From positions 1-41,632 of the forward strand of contig JABHFS010000037.1 in NCBI GenBank assembly GCA_018672475.1: DNA of 41,632 nucleotides, written 5' to 3'. Origin of the DNA: Gemmatimonadota bacterium. Its GTDB lineage: Bacteria; Latescibacterota; UBA2968; UBA8231. Positions 17,546 to 27,054 of this stretch are shown in pieces; position 1 is the first letter of the stretch, and the number at the start of each line of letters is the position of its first letter. The translations under genes were made by a program, and so were the position numbers. Below the pieces are notes generated by a model. It was not told where the DNA came from. It did not search any database and saw only the letters and a list, made by a program, of their open reading frames with translations.

Positions 17546-20011
17546 TCAGCCGGTGGTTTCTTTTTTCTTTTCTTCGATCACTTCATCCGAGTCCCGCTCT
17601 TCGTCGAAAACCAGTTCGTCGCCTTTTTTGGTGACGCGAATACGGCTACCTTGGCCAAAGCGACCATTCAGGATCTCCTCGGCCAGCGGGTCCTCGAGCA
17701 TCTTCTGGATCACCCGCTCCAAAAAGCGCGCACCATAAGCCGGATCGAATCCCTTGTCCGCGAGCAAATTCTTTGCTCCTGGAGTGACCCTCACCTGAAG
17801 ATCTTGCGGCCCCACACGAGCCTTGAATTCTTCGAGGCGGATATCAATGATCTCGGTGATATTACTTTTATCCAACGTATGGAAAATGATCGTATCGTCG
17901 ACGCGGTTGAGAAATTCGGGATTGAAGGTCTTTTTCAGCGCATCGTTAATCTTGCCTTCCATTATCGCGTGCATCGAGTCTGAATCGGACTTTTGAAAGC
18001 CCAACACACCGCCGTTGCCCACATCGCGGCTGCCCGCGTTGGAGGTCATAATTATTACGGTATTGCGAAAATCCACCTTGCGGCCGGTGCTATCGGTGAG
18101 CCGCCCCTCGTCGAGGATCTGTAAAAGGATATTGAAAACGTCGGGATGCGCCTTCTCGATCTCGTCGAGCAGCACCACTGAATAGGGCCGACGGCGCACG
18201 CGCTCAGTAAGCTGGCCGCCCTCATCAAAACCGACATACCCCGGAGGCGCCCCAATCAAACGCGATACTGCGAATTTCTCCATGTATTCGGACATATCGA
18301 CCGAGATCAGCGCGTCGGAATCGTCAAAGAGGAATTCCGCCAGGCGCTTAGCCAATTCGGTCTTACCGACGCCTGTGGGCCCGAGGAAGATAAACGAGCC
18401 AATTGGCCGCTTGGGATCCTGCAGACCCGCACGACTGCGGCGGATAGCCCGCGATATTGCGGTGACGGCCTGTTCTTGACCGACGATATTCTTCTTCAGC
18501 GTGTCTTCCATCGCCAGCAAGCGGTCGGTCTCGGATTTGGCCAAGCGCGAAATCGGAATGCCGGTCATGCTGGAAATGACCTCGGCGATATCATCGACGG
18601 TTACCTCGACGACTTCGTCGCGTACCGCTTCTTCCCACTCTTGGCGCTTTTTCTGTAACTCTTCGCCCAAATTGAGCGCTTTGTCACGCAGCACCACCGC
18701 CTCCTCAAAATCCTGGCGTTCGGCCGCTTCATTCTTTTCGCGGTTGATCTCCTGGATCTCGGCCTCGAGCGTACCGATTTCCTCGGGCGGGCTCAACCGG
18801 GCAAGATGCACCCGCGAACCGGTTTCATCGATCACGTCGATGGCCTTATCGGGCAGATAGCGATCACTGATATAGCGATCGGCCTGCCGTACCGCATAAG
18901 CGACGACGTCGTCGGAAAACTCCACGTGGTGATGGGCCTCGTAACTCGAACGCAATCCCTTGAGGATTTCGATCGTATCGTCCAAGGAGGGTGGGTCGAC
19001 CATGATGGTCTGAAAACGCCGTTCGAGCGCCCCATCCTTCTCGATGTGTTTACGGTATTCGTCAAGTGTCGTGGCGCCGATGCACTGTAATTCGCCACGA
19101 GCCAGCGCCGGCTTGAACATATTGGAGGCATCAAGTGTGCCTTCGGCGCTGCCGGCGCCGACGATGGTGTGCAACTCGTCGATAAAAATAATAACATCGG
19201 TGTTCTGCTGTAGCTCGTTCATCACCGCTTTGATGCGCTCTTCGAACTGGCCCCGGTATTTGGTGCCGGCGACAACTCCGCCCATATCTAATGTAACGAG
19301 GCGTTTGTCGAGCAGGATCTGCGGCACGCGCTTTTCGATAATGCGCTGGGCCAAGCCCTCGACGATGGCAGTTTTGCCGACGCCGGGGTCACCAATGAGA
19401 ATGGGATTGTTCTTTTTGCGGCGGCTGAGCACTTGCGTAACACGTTCGATTTCCTTCTGGCGACCGATTACAGGATCGAGCTTGCCTTCGCGGGCAAACT
19501 GGGTCAGGTCGCGACCGAAATGATCAAGGAAGGGCGTCTTGCTCTTTTTGCCCTTTTCCTTGCGGCCGGTGGTCTTGCCTTCGAGCACGGCCAATGTCTC
19601 TTCCATCGCCGTCTTGTAATCGACACCGAAGGCGGCTAGGATCTGGGCGGCTACGCCTTCCTTGTCCTTGAGCAGCGCCAACAACAAATGCTCGACATCG
19701 ACGAACTGCGTCTTCATCTCTTTGGCCTCATTGGCCGCTACTTCGAGTATCTGTTTGGCACGAGGAGTGAAAGGTACCTCGCCGATCGTCATAGTACCAC
19801 CGGAGGTCGCGACATAGTCTTCTACCGACTGTTTGACCGTCTCTAAGCTCAGGCCCAAGTTCGTCAAAACAGTAACGGCCTTGCCCTTGCCATCCTTGAT
19901 AATACCCAGCAGTAAATGTTCGGTGCCTATATAATTGTGTCCTAGCCGCGCCGATTCCTCGCGCGCTAGTTGCATTACCCTTTTCACACCATCGGTGAAC
20001 ATATTATTCAT
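17546..20011 (-). CDS. clpC: ClpC-type AAA+ unfoldase
   Basis: An 821-residue Hsp100 unfoldase. Two N-domain repeats (about 1-140), AAA-1 with Walker [10 protein letters not shown] (207-215) and Walker B VIIFIDE, a middle region with a UVR-like helix ([18 protein letters not shown]) characteristic of ClpC, and AAA-2 with Walker [10 protein letters not shown] and Walker B VVLLDE. The loop GGVLGFQ contains the L-G-F element that docks on ClpP, so it should feed a ClpP peptidase not found in this window. In Firmicutes ClpC is activated by McsA/McsB and degrades arginine-phosphorylated proteins; the adjacent mcsA-mcsB supports that role. GGAGGA precedes the ATG at 20011; a GTG at 20026 lies inside the site. 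No CtsR heptad repeat or CIRCE element was seen upstream. Confidence 0.95.
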   Translation of the reverse strand: MNNMFTDGVKRVMQLAREESARLGHNYIGTEHLLLGIIKDGKGKAVTVLTNLGLSLETVKQSVEDYVATSGGTMTIGEVPFTPRAKQILEVAANEAKEMKTQFVDVEHLLLALLKDKEGVAAQILAAFGVDYKTAMEETLAVLEGKTTGRKEKGKKSKTPFLDHFGRDLTQFAREGKLDPVIGRQKEIERVTQVLSRRKKNNPILIGDPGVGKTAIVEGLAQRIIEKRVPQILLDKRLVTLDMGGVVAGTKYRGQFEERIKAVMNELQQNTDVIIFIDELHTIVGAGSAEGTLDASNMFKPALARGELQCIGATTLDEYRKHIEKDGALERRFQTIMVDPPSLDDTIEILKGLRSSYEAHHHVEFSDDVVAYAVRQADRYISDRYLPDKAIDVIDETGSRVHLARLSPPEEIGTLEAEIQEINREKNEAAERQDFEEAVVLRDKALNLGEELQKKRQEWEEAVRDEVVEVTVDDIAEVISSMTGIPISRLAKSETDRLLAMEDTLKKNIVGQEQAVTAISRAIRRSRAGLQDPKRPIGSFIFLGPTGVGKTELAKRLAEFLFDDSDALISVDMSEYMEKFAVSRLIGAPPGYVGFDEGGQLTERVRRRPYSVVLLDEIEKAHPDVFNILLQILDEGRLTDSTGRKVDFRNTVIIMTSNAGSRDVGNGGVLGFQKSDSDSMHAIMEGKINDALKKTFNPEFLNRVDDTIIFHTLDKSNITEIIDIRLEEFKARVGPQDLQVRVTPGAKNLLADKGFDPAYGARFLERVIQKMLEDPLAEEILNGRFGQGSRIRVTKKGDELVFDEERDSDEVIEEKKKETTG

Positions 20012-20123
20012 TTGACCGTCCTCCACAATTCATCCCCCGCAGATAACCATGTCTTCGTCAACGCAAAAAAGAGGTGAATCTTGAGAATTTACAAAATTTT
20101 ACCGGAGAAACTCCGATTTTTTG

Positions 20124-20152
20124 AAACTACCAAAAGCACAGGTTCTTGTCAA
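20124..20152 (-). promoter_or_regulatory. Candidate promoter of clpC
   Basis: On the minus strand TTGACA (20152-20147, perfect) is followed after 17 bases by TAGTTT (20129-20124, 3 of 6). It begins just after the mcsB stop codon and leaves a leader of roughly 100 bases to the clpC ATG. The leader contains a 5-bp hairpin CGGAG-TTT-CTCCG (near 20103-20115). Because the -10 is poor, activation may need a regulator. Confidence 0.45.
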
Positions 20153-20164
20153 GGTGGACACCCC

Positions 20165-21226
20165 TTAAGCCGCACCCAATTCAGCTAGGTGTCGCCGCGC
20201 CACTTCGGCCCTGCGTACGTCCCGTTCTTCAGGGGAAAGATCGACCCCAGCCTCGGCTTGCAGATGGGATGGTTGAGTGATAATCATCAACTGATTGATA
20301 AAGCCCGAGGACATCCCGTCTATAATCCCTAAGCTGCGCCCCAGACGCACAGCCGAGAGCAGATTCATAAACTCCTGGCTACTCAACACCCGGGCGTGGG
20401 CCAGAAGCCCATAAGCCCGCCAGACCTTGTCTTCTACCTCCGAGGGCGCTTCCTTGAGCAACGCCGCCTGTGCCTCTTTTTCGTGGGCCATAATCTGCCG
20501 AGTCACTTCCACCAGTTTCTCGACGATCTCTCCCTCCGGCACCCCCATGGTGGACTGGTTGGAAATCTGAAACAGGTTGCCGACCGCATTCGTGCCTTCC
20601 CCATGGTACCCACGCACGGTAAAGGTCATCTGAGTCAGTCCGCGCATCACCCGCTCCATATCCTCGGTCACGACCAGCGCCGGCAAGTGGATAAGGACCG
20701 AAACGCGCAATCCGGTGCCCGTATTCGTGGGGCAGGCTGTAAGAAAACCCCACTGTTCCGAATGCGCATACCGCAATAACCCGCCGAGTTCGTCGTCAAG
20801 CGCATTAACCTCTTGCCACGCCTGCATCGGCTGCAAACCGGGCAAAATGGCCTGCAGGCGCAAATGGTCCTCCTCGTTGATCATCACGCTGAGCGATTCG
20901 TCCGGATTAAAGAGCAAACCGCGCTGTCCTTTGCTCTCGGCTAGGGCCGGGCTGATCAAATGGCGTTCAACAAGAAGTCGGCGTTCATTGCTCTGTAGCG
21001 TGTTCATCTTAAAAAAAGCCGCATTGCCCATCTGCCTGCCCTGCTGCGCCGCACCGAGCACTTGCTCGATAATCTGCTCCTGGTCATCGAGCGTGGCCTT
21101 AGGCGCAAAAGGTAGCGTAGATATATTGCGCGCCAAGCGCGCTCGGCAGCTAACAATCATGCCGTCGGCGTCATCCTCGCCGCTGAGCCAGCGCGCGGCG
21201 TTATTGACCAAGCCCCGCAGATCCAT
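20165..21226 (-). CDS. mcsB: Protein arginine kinase McsB
   Basis: A 353-residue phosphagen-kinase-fold enzyme that phosphorylates arginine side chains in proteins, marking them for ClpC. Seen directly: SCRARLARN (26-34, nucleotide-binding arginines), INEEDHLR (116-123, catalytic Glu), CPTNTGTGLR (165-174, active-site Cys165) and RDVRRA (335-340), the RDxxRA element of the allosteric phosphoarginine pocket that separates McsB from creatine/arginine kinases. Length and positions match Bacillus McsB closely. The ATG follows the TAG of mcsA with no gap (TAGATG), so translation is coupled. It is the last gene of the run that starts at ftsK; clpC follows after about 150 bases. Confidence 0.95.
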   Translation of the reverse strand: MDLRGLVNNAARWLSGEDDADGMIVSCRARLARNISTLPFAPKATLDDQEQIIEQVLGAAQQGRQMGNAAFFKMNTLQSNERRLLVERHLISPALAESKGQRGLLFNPDESLSVMINEEDHLRLQAILPGLQPMQAWQEVNALDDELGGLLRYAHSEQWGFLTACPTNTGTGLRVSVLIHLPALVVTEDMERVMRGLTQMTFTVRGYHGEGTNAVGNLFQISNQSTMGVPEGEIVEKLVEVTRQIMAHEKEAQAALLKEAPSEVEDKVWRAYGLLAHARVLSSQEFMNLLSAVRLGRSLGIIDGMSSGFINQLMIITQPSHLQAEAGVDLSPEERDVRRAEVARRHLAELGAA

Positions 21227-21772
21227 CTAATGTCCCCCTTCGAGTGCGCGAATGCGATCGCGAAGTTGCGCTGCCTCTTCAAAGGCCTCCGCCGAAACCG
21301 CCTTGGCCAACTCGTCGCGCAACTGATCCAAGGTGTCGGTATCCGTCGTCACGACTTCATCTATCGATGGTGGTTTGGGCGGAGATTCCGACCGCGCCGC
21401 GATCGGCCCCTTGCCCTGGTGCCTCTCCGCACCGTGGATGCGTTTGAGCAGGCGTTCTAATTGTGGCGCAAACGCCCCGTAACACTCGGTACAACCGAGG
21501 CGCCCGGCCTTCTTGAATTCGTCGTAGGCCATACCGCAAGCCTGACAACTGGCACTGCTGGCGTCTTCGGCTCCGGCGAGGTTGGTCAATTCTTCCTTAA
21601 CCTCTTTCACCAATACCGGCACGTCCTTGGTTTTATCCTCCGACGGTGCGGCTGTCTCGATATTTTTTTCTTCTGCGCAAACCTCGCAAAGAAAAAGCGT
21701 CTTTTTCGTATCGTCAACGATATGGGTATAAGCGACCGTGGCTTCGCCTTTAGCGCATGTCTCGCATTTCAT
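21227..21772 (-). CDS. mcsA: McsA, zinc-binding activator of McsB
   Basis: A 181-residue protein with two zinc-binding modules, C3-x2-C6 with C29-x2-C32, and C-Q-A-C with C-T-E-C further on, followed by a charged linker and a C-terminal UVR helix pair (LDQLRDELAKAVSAEAFEEA then LRDRIRALE). In Firmicutes McsA binds and activates McsB and helps deliver substrates to ClpC. The ATG overlaps the TGA of lolD by four bases (ATGA), and the stop touches the mcsB start, so lolD-mcsA-mcsB are translationally linked. No ctsR gene is present, unlike the Firmicute ctsR-mcsA-mcsB-clpC operon. Confidence 0.93.
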   Translation of the reverse strand: MKCETCAKGEATVAYTHIVDDTKKTLFLCEVCAEEKNIETAAPSEDKTKDVPVLVKEVKEELTNLAGAEDASSASCQACGMAYDEFKKAGRLGCTECYGAFAPQLERLLKRIHGAERHQGKGPIAARSESPPKPPSIDEVVTTDTDTLDQLRDELAKAVSAEAFEEAAQLRDRIRALEGGH

Positions 21773-22458
21773 GTCGCTTCCTCCATTTGCAGCATACCCG
21801 CTTCAATGTGCCCCATTCGGTCCATACTCTGGGCCAGCTTTCGATCGTGCGTCATCACCACAAAGGCCAGCCCACTCGCCCGAGCAAGATCCGCCAGTAG
21901 TTCATGCAGCGATTCACTGGTCGCCTCATCGAGGTTGCCCGACGGCTCGTCGGCCAGTACAAGTGAAGGCCGGGTGACCAGCGCCCGCACCATCGCCACC
22001 CGCTGACACTCTCCGCCCGACAACTCGCCGGGCCGGTGATCCATTCGATCGGCGAGCCCCACAGACTCAAGCAGCCCCGTGGCGGCCTCGCGCAAATCGG
22101 TCCCGGCGACCAGACCCGGCAGCAACGCGTTTTCCAATGCGGTGAATTCCGGCAGCAAGTGATGATACTGAAAGACAAAACCGATATGCCGGTTGCGAAA
22201 CCGCGACAACGCCTGGTCATTCAAGTTGAGAACATCCGTACCCGCGATGCGCAACTCCCCGGAAGTTGGCCGGTCGAGCGTGCCCAAAAGGTGCAATAGG
22301 GTGCTCTTGCCGACACCGGACGCCCCCATCACCGCGACCAATTCGCCCGCATGGACCTCTAAACCCACACCTTTGAGCACTTCAAGGCCCTGGCCGCCGG
22401 TATCGAAGGTTTTGCACATACCGCATGCCTCGAGAATAATATCTTTTTTTTGTGTCAC
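21769..22458 (-). CDS. lolD: LolD-like lipoprotein-releasing ABC ATPase
   Basis: A 229-residue ATPase of the MacB/LolD family. Walker A GASGVGKST, the family-typical FVFQYHHLLPEFTALEN segment, the ABC signature LSGGECQRVAM and Walker B LVLADEPSGNLD followed by the H-loop MTHD are all present. With the LolC/E-like permease encoded immediately upstream it should extract lipoproteins from the inner membrane and hand them to LolA, which is encoded earlier in the same run. The start is a GTG at 22458, nine bases after the permease stop, with only a weak ribosome-binding site. Confidence 0.92.
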   Translation of the reverse strand: MTQKKDIILEACGMCKTFDTGGQGLEVLKGVGLEVHAGELVAVMGASGVGKSTLLHLLGTLDRPTSGELRIAGTDVLNLNDQALSRFRNRHIGFVFQYHHLLPEFTALENALLPGLVAGTDLREAATGLLESVGLADRMDHRPGELSGGECQRVAMVRALVTRPSLVLADEPSGNLDEATSESLHELLADLARASGLAFVVMTHDRKLAQSMDRMGHIEAGMLQMEEAT

Positions 22459-22467
22459 GTCAGCACT

Positions 22468-23733
22468 CTACATAATATATCGAATTGCCTCGACCGGCAT
22501 CAATCTAGACGCCTTGCGCGCCGGATAGATCGATGTCGCCAGGCAAATGATCACACTGATCAACGCCACCAACGCAAAATCCAACACTTCCATGTCGACC
22601 GGCAACGAACTGATGAAATAGACATCGCCGGGAATCGCGATAAGATCGAAACGCTGTTGCACGAAGCAGAGTCCAAAACCAATCAGGCAGCCAAGCAATG
22701 TCCCGATGCCGCCGATGGCCAGACCCTGATAAACGAAGATGCGGTAAATCTCGCCGATCGTGCAACCTATCGTGCGTAAGATACCGATCTCGGGCGTCTT
22801 GATCAGTACCGACATCACCAGAATCGACATGATATTGAAAGCCGCGACCAACACGATAAGGCTCAACGCAAGAAAAATCGCCCATTTCTCCAACTCAATC
22901 CAACGGAAGAACTCAGGGAAGAGCTGGGTCCAGTCACGCACACTATAAGGATAGCCGAACTCCTCGGCCAGCAACGCGCGAATCTCGGGCGCGCGCTGTA
23001 TGTCTTCCACGTGGATATGGATATCGGTAATCGCGTCGCCCAATTCGAGTATCCGTTGGGCATCCTCAATATGAATGAAGGCATAGTTATCATCGTATTG
23101 GTACATACCGCTTTCAAAGTGGTCCGTCACCAGAAACGACCACGGCCGGGGCGCGAGACCGTCCATCACCGCGCCGTCCACGTCAAGATTGCGCACCGTC
23201 ACCAGCAACACGTCAAAACCCGGCCCAACCTGCAACCGCCGCGCCAAGTGCTCTCCGAGGATAATGCCCCGCTTGTTCAACTCTTCGAGTTCGCCGAGCA
23301 GAATTTCCCCTTCCGGATTCGCATATTGCAAATGCTTCGGGAGATCGGACACGGCGGGAAAGGTCTCGGGGTCGATGCCCCAGATGGGAATGCCGTCGAC
23401 GCGACTGCGATCGCGCTGGGAGGCGATGATGACTTTGGAATCGACCACCGGCGCGACGCCGACAACTTCGGCAAAACCTTGTAGCTTTTCGATCAGCGGA
23501 CGCCAGTCTTCGATAGGCCCACCGTCAAAGCGGCGGATATTGACATGGGCGTTCATGCCGATCAAGCGACTCTTGATTTCGCCGGCAAAACCATTGGTTA
23601 CGGAGAGGATGATCACCAATGCCGCCACACCCAGGATCACCCCACCGACCGCCATATAGGCAATCACCGAGACAAAACCCTCGCGTTGTTTGGAGCGCAG
23701 ATAGCGCCCGGCGACAAAAAAGGCGATGCTCAC
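22468..23733 (-). CDS. lolC: LolC/LolE-family lipoprotein-releasing permease
   Basis: A 421-residue inner-membrane protein with the MacB/FtsX topology: one N-terminal membrane segment (about 20-48), a periplasmic domain of about 230 residues, and three C-terminal segments (about 283-310, 330-360, 385-405). The N-terminus FVAGRYLRSKQREGFVSVIA and the C-terminal PARKASRLMPVEAIRYI are hallmark LolC/E sequences. Only one permease gene is seen, so it may work as a homodimer (LolF-like) rather than a LolC-LolE pair. The GTG start overlaps the TGA of prfB (GTGA). lolD follows directly. Confidence 0.92.
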   Translation of the reverse strand: MSIAFFVAGRYLRSKQREGFVSVIAYMAVGGVILGVAALVIILSVTNGFAGEIKSRLIGMNAHVNIRRFDGGPIEDWRPLIEKLQGFAEVVGVAPVVDSKVIIASQRDRSRVDGIPIWGIDPETFPAVSDLPKHLQYANPEGEILLGELEELNKRGIILGEHLARRLQVGPGFDVLLVTVRNLDVDGAVMDGLAPRPWSFLVTDHFESGMYQYDDNYAFIHIEDAQRILELGDAITDIHIHVEDIQRAPEIRALLAEEFGYPYSVRDWTQLFPEFFRWIELEKWAIFLALSLIVLVAAFNIMSILVMSVLIKTPEIGILRTIGCTIGEIYRIFVYQGLAIGGIGTLLGCLIGFGLCFVQQRFDLIAIPGDVYFISSLPVDMEVLDFALVALISVIICLATSIYPARKASRLMPVEAIRYIM

Positions 23734-24825
23734 GACTTGGCCTGGGTCAAATAAGCCTTGATAAACCCGTCGATATCACCGTCCATCACCGCCTGGACAT
23801 TGGCGGTCTCGTGGTCGGTGCGGTGGTCCTTAACCAGGTTGTAGGGATGGAAGACGTAAGAGCGGATCTGGCTGCCGAAATCGATGGCCTTCTTCTTGCT
23901 CTCGACCGCGTCGAGCTTCTTCTGTTCTTCCTGCTTGAAGTACTGGTAGACACGCGCGGAAAGCACCTTGAGCGCCGTGCCCTTGTTCTTGAACTGCGAG
24001 CGCTCGTTCTGGCACTGGACCACGATGCCGGTGGGCAAATGCGAGATGCGCACCGCGGACGAAGTCTTGTTGACATGTTGACCGCCGGCGCCACCCGATC
24101 GATAGGTCTCAACCTTGAGGTCCTCGTCTTTCAGGTTAACCTCGATGTCATTGCCAACCTCTGGGTAGACGAAAACGGACGCGAAGGCGGTATGCCGGCG
24201 ATTACCGGTGTCAAAAGGGGATATCCGCACCAGGCGGTGCACGCCCGCTTCGGCTTTCAGATAACCATAGGCGTAATCACCCTTAATCTCGACAGTAACG
24301 CCTTTGATACCGGCCTCGTCGCCTTGCTGCAGGTCCATAATTGTGCTTTCCATACCACTGCGCTCGGTCCAGCGCGTATAGAGCCGCATCAACATTTCTG
24401 CCCAGTCGGCCGCATCAGTACCACCAGCACCCGAGTGGATCACGAGAATCGCGTTCTTTGAATCGTCCGGGTCGTCGAGCATCGTGCGAAATTCGAGTTC
24501 ACCGATCCGCTCGGATAGGCCCTCGATCTCGGTCTGGACTTCGCTCAAGGCGGCCGTATCGCTTTCCTCTACGGCCATTTGGTGCAACTCGCCCACATCC
24601 TCAAGCTGGCTGGACAGCGTCTCCCAAGCCGTGATAATCCCCTTGAGGAAATGCGCCTGCTTGCCGATGCCTTCGGCTTTCTGGCGATTATTCCAGAAAT
24701 CGCCGGCCGACATCTTTTCTTCGAGGACCGTCAGTTCTTCCTTTTTACTATCTATGTCAAAGATACCCTCCCAACCGGTCTAGTAGTTTCTGACAGCCGT
24801 CGATGTTTTCTTCTATAGTGGGCAT
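23730..24825 (-). CDS. prfB: Peptide chain release factor 2, expressed by programmed +1 frameshift
   Basis: The gene starts with ATG at 24825; GAGGGGACGG lies just upstream. Frame 1 encodes 22 residues (MPTIEENIDGCQ to LGGYL) and ends at an in-frame TGA (24759-24757). The site reads GGA GGG TAT CTT TGA C, nearly identical to the E. coli RF2 site, with a Shine-Dalgarno-like GGAGG three bases before the CTT slip codon. A +1 shift (skipping T24759) continues as DIDSKKEELT to the stop at 23730, giving 364 residues in all, the normal RF2 length (E. coli 365). The stop-codon recognition tripeptide SPF (RISPFDTG) and the catalytic GGQ (GGAGGQHVNK) are intact, confirming UGA/UAA specificity and peptidyl-tRNA hydrolysis. 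The upstream gene's stop overlaps the start (TAATG), and the stop overlaps the LolC/E start. Confidence 0.97.
24757..24773 (-). promoter_or_regulatory. Programmed +1 ribosomal frameshift site in prfB
   Basis: GGAGGGTATCTTTGAC combines an internal Shine-Dalgarno, the slippery CTT codon and the poorly terminated TGA-C. Low RF2 slows termination at UGA, letting the ribosome slip +1 and make more RF2, an autoregulatory loop known from many bacteria. Both reading frames on either side of the slip point are open exactly as needed. Confidence 0.96.
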
Positions 24826-25337
24826 TATTCCGTCCCCTCGCTTTCTTTGTATCGATCAAATAACAGACTAACGTGTTTGCGTTCAGCGGGTATTTCAAAG
24901 AGCAATTGCCCCGCAAAGACCTGGCCTTTATCCACTTGGAACTCGTTGCTATGTTTGATAAAGAACGGCGAACGGGCGAGCGGATAATAACGCCGTCCAT
25001 TGTCGTCGACAAGCTGATAACAGCGCGGCACCACCGACCAAGCCAGCTTCAGATTCGCCTGCATGTTCACGTCGACGAGCACGAACTTATGGCCCTCGTC
25101 GGGCGAGCCGTGGAAAAAGTGCATATAGCGTACGCCATCGGGCGGCACCGTCAACGAGACTTGGTTATTTATCTGCGCAAATACATTGGTTATGTTTTCT
25201 ATCTTATCCGCCGAACCACCCGTCAGCTTCACCCCGATATAGATCGGCAGGAAAACGGTCACACCACCCAATACCACACGATTGAGCATACGCATGCGCT
25301 TCTTGAGTTGCTGTTTTCTTTCGTTTGCATCAAGCAT
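24825..25337 (-). CDS. Small membrane-anchored protein of unknown function
   Basis: A 170-residue protein: a basic N-terminus (NERKQQLKKRMRM), one membrane segment (about 20-38) and a C-terminal extracytoplasmic domain of about 125 residues with alternating hydrophobic pattern, likely a beta-sandwich. It somewhat resembles DUF4352-like domains (a large polar region followed by LLFEIPAERKHVSLLFDR), but I cannot name the family. The ATG at 25337 has GGAGAG upstream. It lies 12 bases after the protease gene and its stop overlaps the prfB start (TAATG), so it belongs to the same operon. The function is unknown. Confidence 0.7.
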   Translation of the reverse strand: MLDANERKQQLKKRMRMLNRVVLGGVTVFLPIYIGVKLTGGSADKIENITNVFAQINNQVSLTVPPDGVRYMHFFHGSPDEGHKFVLVDVNMQANLKLAWSVVPRCYQLVDDNGRRYYPLARSPFFIKHSNEFQVDKGQVFAGQLLFEIPAERKHVSLLFDRYKESEGTE

Positions 25338-25349
25338 GGCCAGCTCTCC

Positions 25350-27044
25350 TCAAGGCGCCCGGCGCAAAAGGGCGACCTTGCCCGAACGGGTAAAATCAGA
25401 CGTCCGCATACGATAATAATAAAGCCCGTCAGCGATGACGCCACCCGGGGCCCAACGCGGAGCGCGACCGGGTCGATCGTGCACACCGGCCAAAAGCTGC
25501 CAACTTTCAGTAAAAATCAAGTTACCCGCCAAATCGAAAACACTGAGTTCGACCTCGTCGCGCTCGGCCAATTGCACCGGAAAATGCACGAGCCCGTTCG
25601 ACGCTGGGTTCGGAAAAGGCGACAATAGCGCGTGCTCGCCCGGCGGCACCACTTCGAGACCACTCGCTGCCAGCGCGTTTACCTGCCCCCAGCCATAAAC
25701 GGTATCGGGACCAGCTTCGCCCAAATCAAGTGCGGTCGAACGCAACGCCTCCAACACTTCGGCGGGCCCCCATTCGGGATGCATCTGCAATAATAATGCG
25801 CAAACCCCGCTGACCAGCGGTGCGGCGAAGGAAGTGCCCGTATTCCGCATATAGTCACCGCGTCGCAAATTGGCGACGACCACACCATTCCCAGGTGCGA
25901 CCACATCCGGTTTGATACGCCCGTCAGCGGTGGGGCCGCGCGAACTCGACACGGCGATTTCCGGTGCACGCACCCCGCCGACCGGCACATCTACCGAACC
26001 GACGGCGATTACCCCTTCGGCATCGGCCGGTGCCGTGATATAATGCCAAGCCACCTGGGCTTCGTTGCCCGCAGCCACGACCACTACGATCCCGCGCCGA
26101 ACGGCCAGCGCCGCCGCTCGGCTAGTCAACGCCGTCGCACCATCTAGATCCTCGCGGGCATACCCGCTTCCATCATCCCAAATATTGTAGCCCAAAGAGC
26201 TGTTGACGATCTTCGCGCCCAAACTGTCCGCCCATTCGAGGCCGGCGATCCAGCGGTCCTCTTCAACCGGCAACTCCGTCTGATTGTCCTCCGTCTTAGC
26301 CAAGATATATTCCGCATCGGGCGCTACGCCAATAAAACGACCGGGTTGATAGGCGGCCAGCAGTGAAAGCACCTGGGCTCCGTGTATATTTTGGCTATTT
26401 TGCGCCTCATCGCCGGAAACAGGCTGGTCGACCTCATCGCTGACGACCTTATCACCATTGACGAAATCGCGTTGGGCTACCAAGCGAAACTTCTCGCCAA
26501 ATCCCTCGTGCTCGACATAGTGAAAACCGTTGTCGAGCACGGCGATACGCACGCCCGTACCGGTAAACCCCCGATCGTGCAGCGGGATAACGCCAATCTG
26601 GGCGATCTGCTCAAAGGAGGCACCGTATAGATCCTGTTGCGCCGATTGAGTCCGCATTTCTTTGCCGTTTGCAAGCGGTAATATTGGAGCAGTTTCCGGC
26701 GGTGCGGGCCGACGCATGCGCCGCACCGGCCGCACTTCACGCACAAAATCTTGCGCCAACACTGCGCGCTGAACATCGGGCGAGACGCGGGCGCTAATCG
26801 CGTTGAGCCAACGGGAGCGGGCACGCACCTCAACCCCCAAGCTTCGCAAGCGTTCGATATAAGTCCTATCGACCGGCAGATCCAAATCCGCGTCTTCGCG
26901 CTCGGCGCCGAGATCCCGCCAAACTACGCGCTGTCCCTCCGCATCCATTTTGTCCCGCAACAGGATCCAGACATTGCGATCCGCGTCATCTGCTAAAATG
27001 CCGCTAACGCCAATATGGATCAACAAAGCGGTACACCACCCCAT
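25350..27044 (-). CDS. Subtilisin-family (S8) protease with degenerate sorting domain
   Basis: A 564-residue secreted serine protease. A signal peptide (1-18, ending SGILA) and a propeptide-like region (about 24-130) precede the catalytic domain with Asp171 (IAVLDNGF), His221 (QNIHGAQV), oxyanion Asn327 (VVAAGNEA) and Ser405 (NTGTSFAAP), so it should be active. The C-terminal 85 residues form a sorting-like beta domain: SPFPNPASNG, VELSVFDLAGN, GLYYYRM and KVALLRR, a weaker version of the domain on the three giant proteins here. Sequence upstream of the ATG at 27044 (AGAAGG) fits a ribosome-binding site better than the ATG at 27062, which overlaps the end of lolA. Substrates are unknown; its place beside lolA is suggestive of an envelope role. 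Confidence 0.9.
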   Translation of the reverse strand: MGWCTALLIHIGVSGILADDADRNVWILLRDKMDAEGQRVVWRDLGAEREDADLDLPVDRTYIERLRSLGVEVRARSRWLNAISARVSPDVQRAVLAQDFVREVRPVRRMRRPAPPETAPILPLANGKEMRTQSAQQDLYGASFEQIAQIGVIPLHDRGFTGTGVRIAVLDNGFHYVEHEGFGEKFRLVAQRDFVNGDKVVSDEVDQPVSGDEAQNSQNIHGAQVLSLLAAYQPGRFIGVAPDAEYILAKTEDNQTELPVEEDRWIAGLEWADSLGAKIVNSSLGYNIWDDGSGYAREDLDGATALTSRAAALAVRRGIVVVVAAGNEAQVAWHYITAPADAEGVIAVGSVDVPVGGVRAPEIAVSSSRGPTADGRIKPDVVAPGNGVVVANLRRGDYMRNTGTSFAAPLVSGVCALLLQMHPEWGPAEVLEALRSTALDLGEAGPDTVYGWGQVNALAASGLEVVPPGEHALLSPFPNPASNGLVHFPVQLAERDEVELSVFDLAGNLIFTESWQLLAGVHDRPGRAPRWAPGGVIADGLYYYRMRTSDFTRSGKVALLRRAP

Positions 27045-27054
27045 CCCGGCCCTT

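Noticed and set aside
20100..20125. Plus-strand terminator-like hairpin (CGGAG/CTCCG then T6)
   Set aside because: No plus-strand gene reaches it. On the minus strand, which is the transcribed one, no T run follows, so it is noted only as a leader hairpin of clpC.
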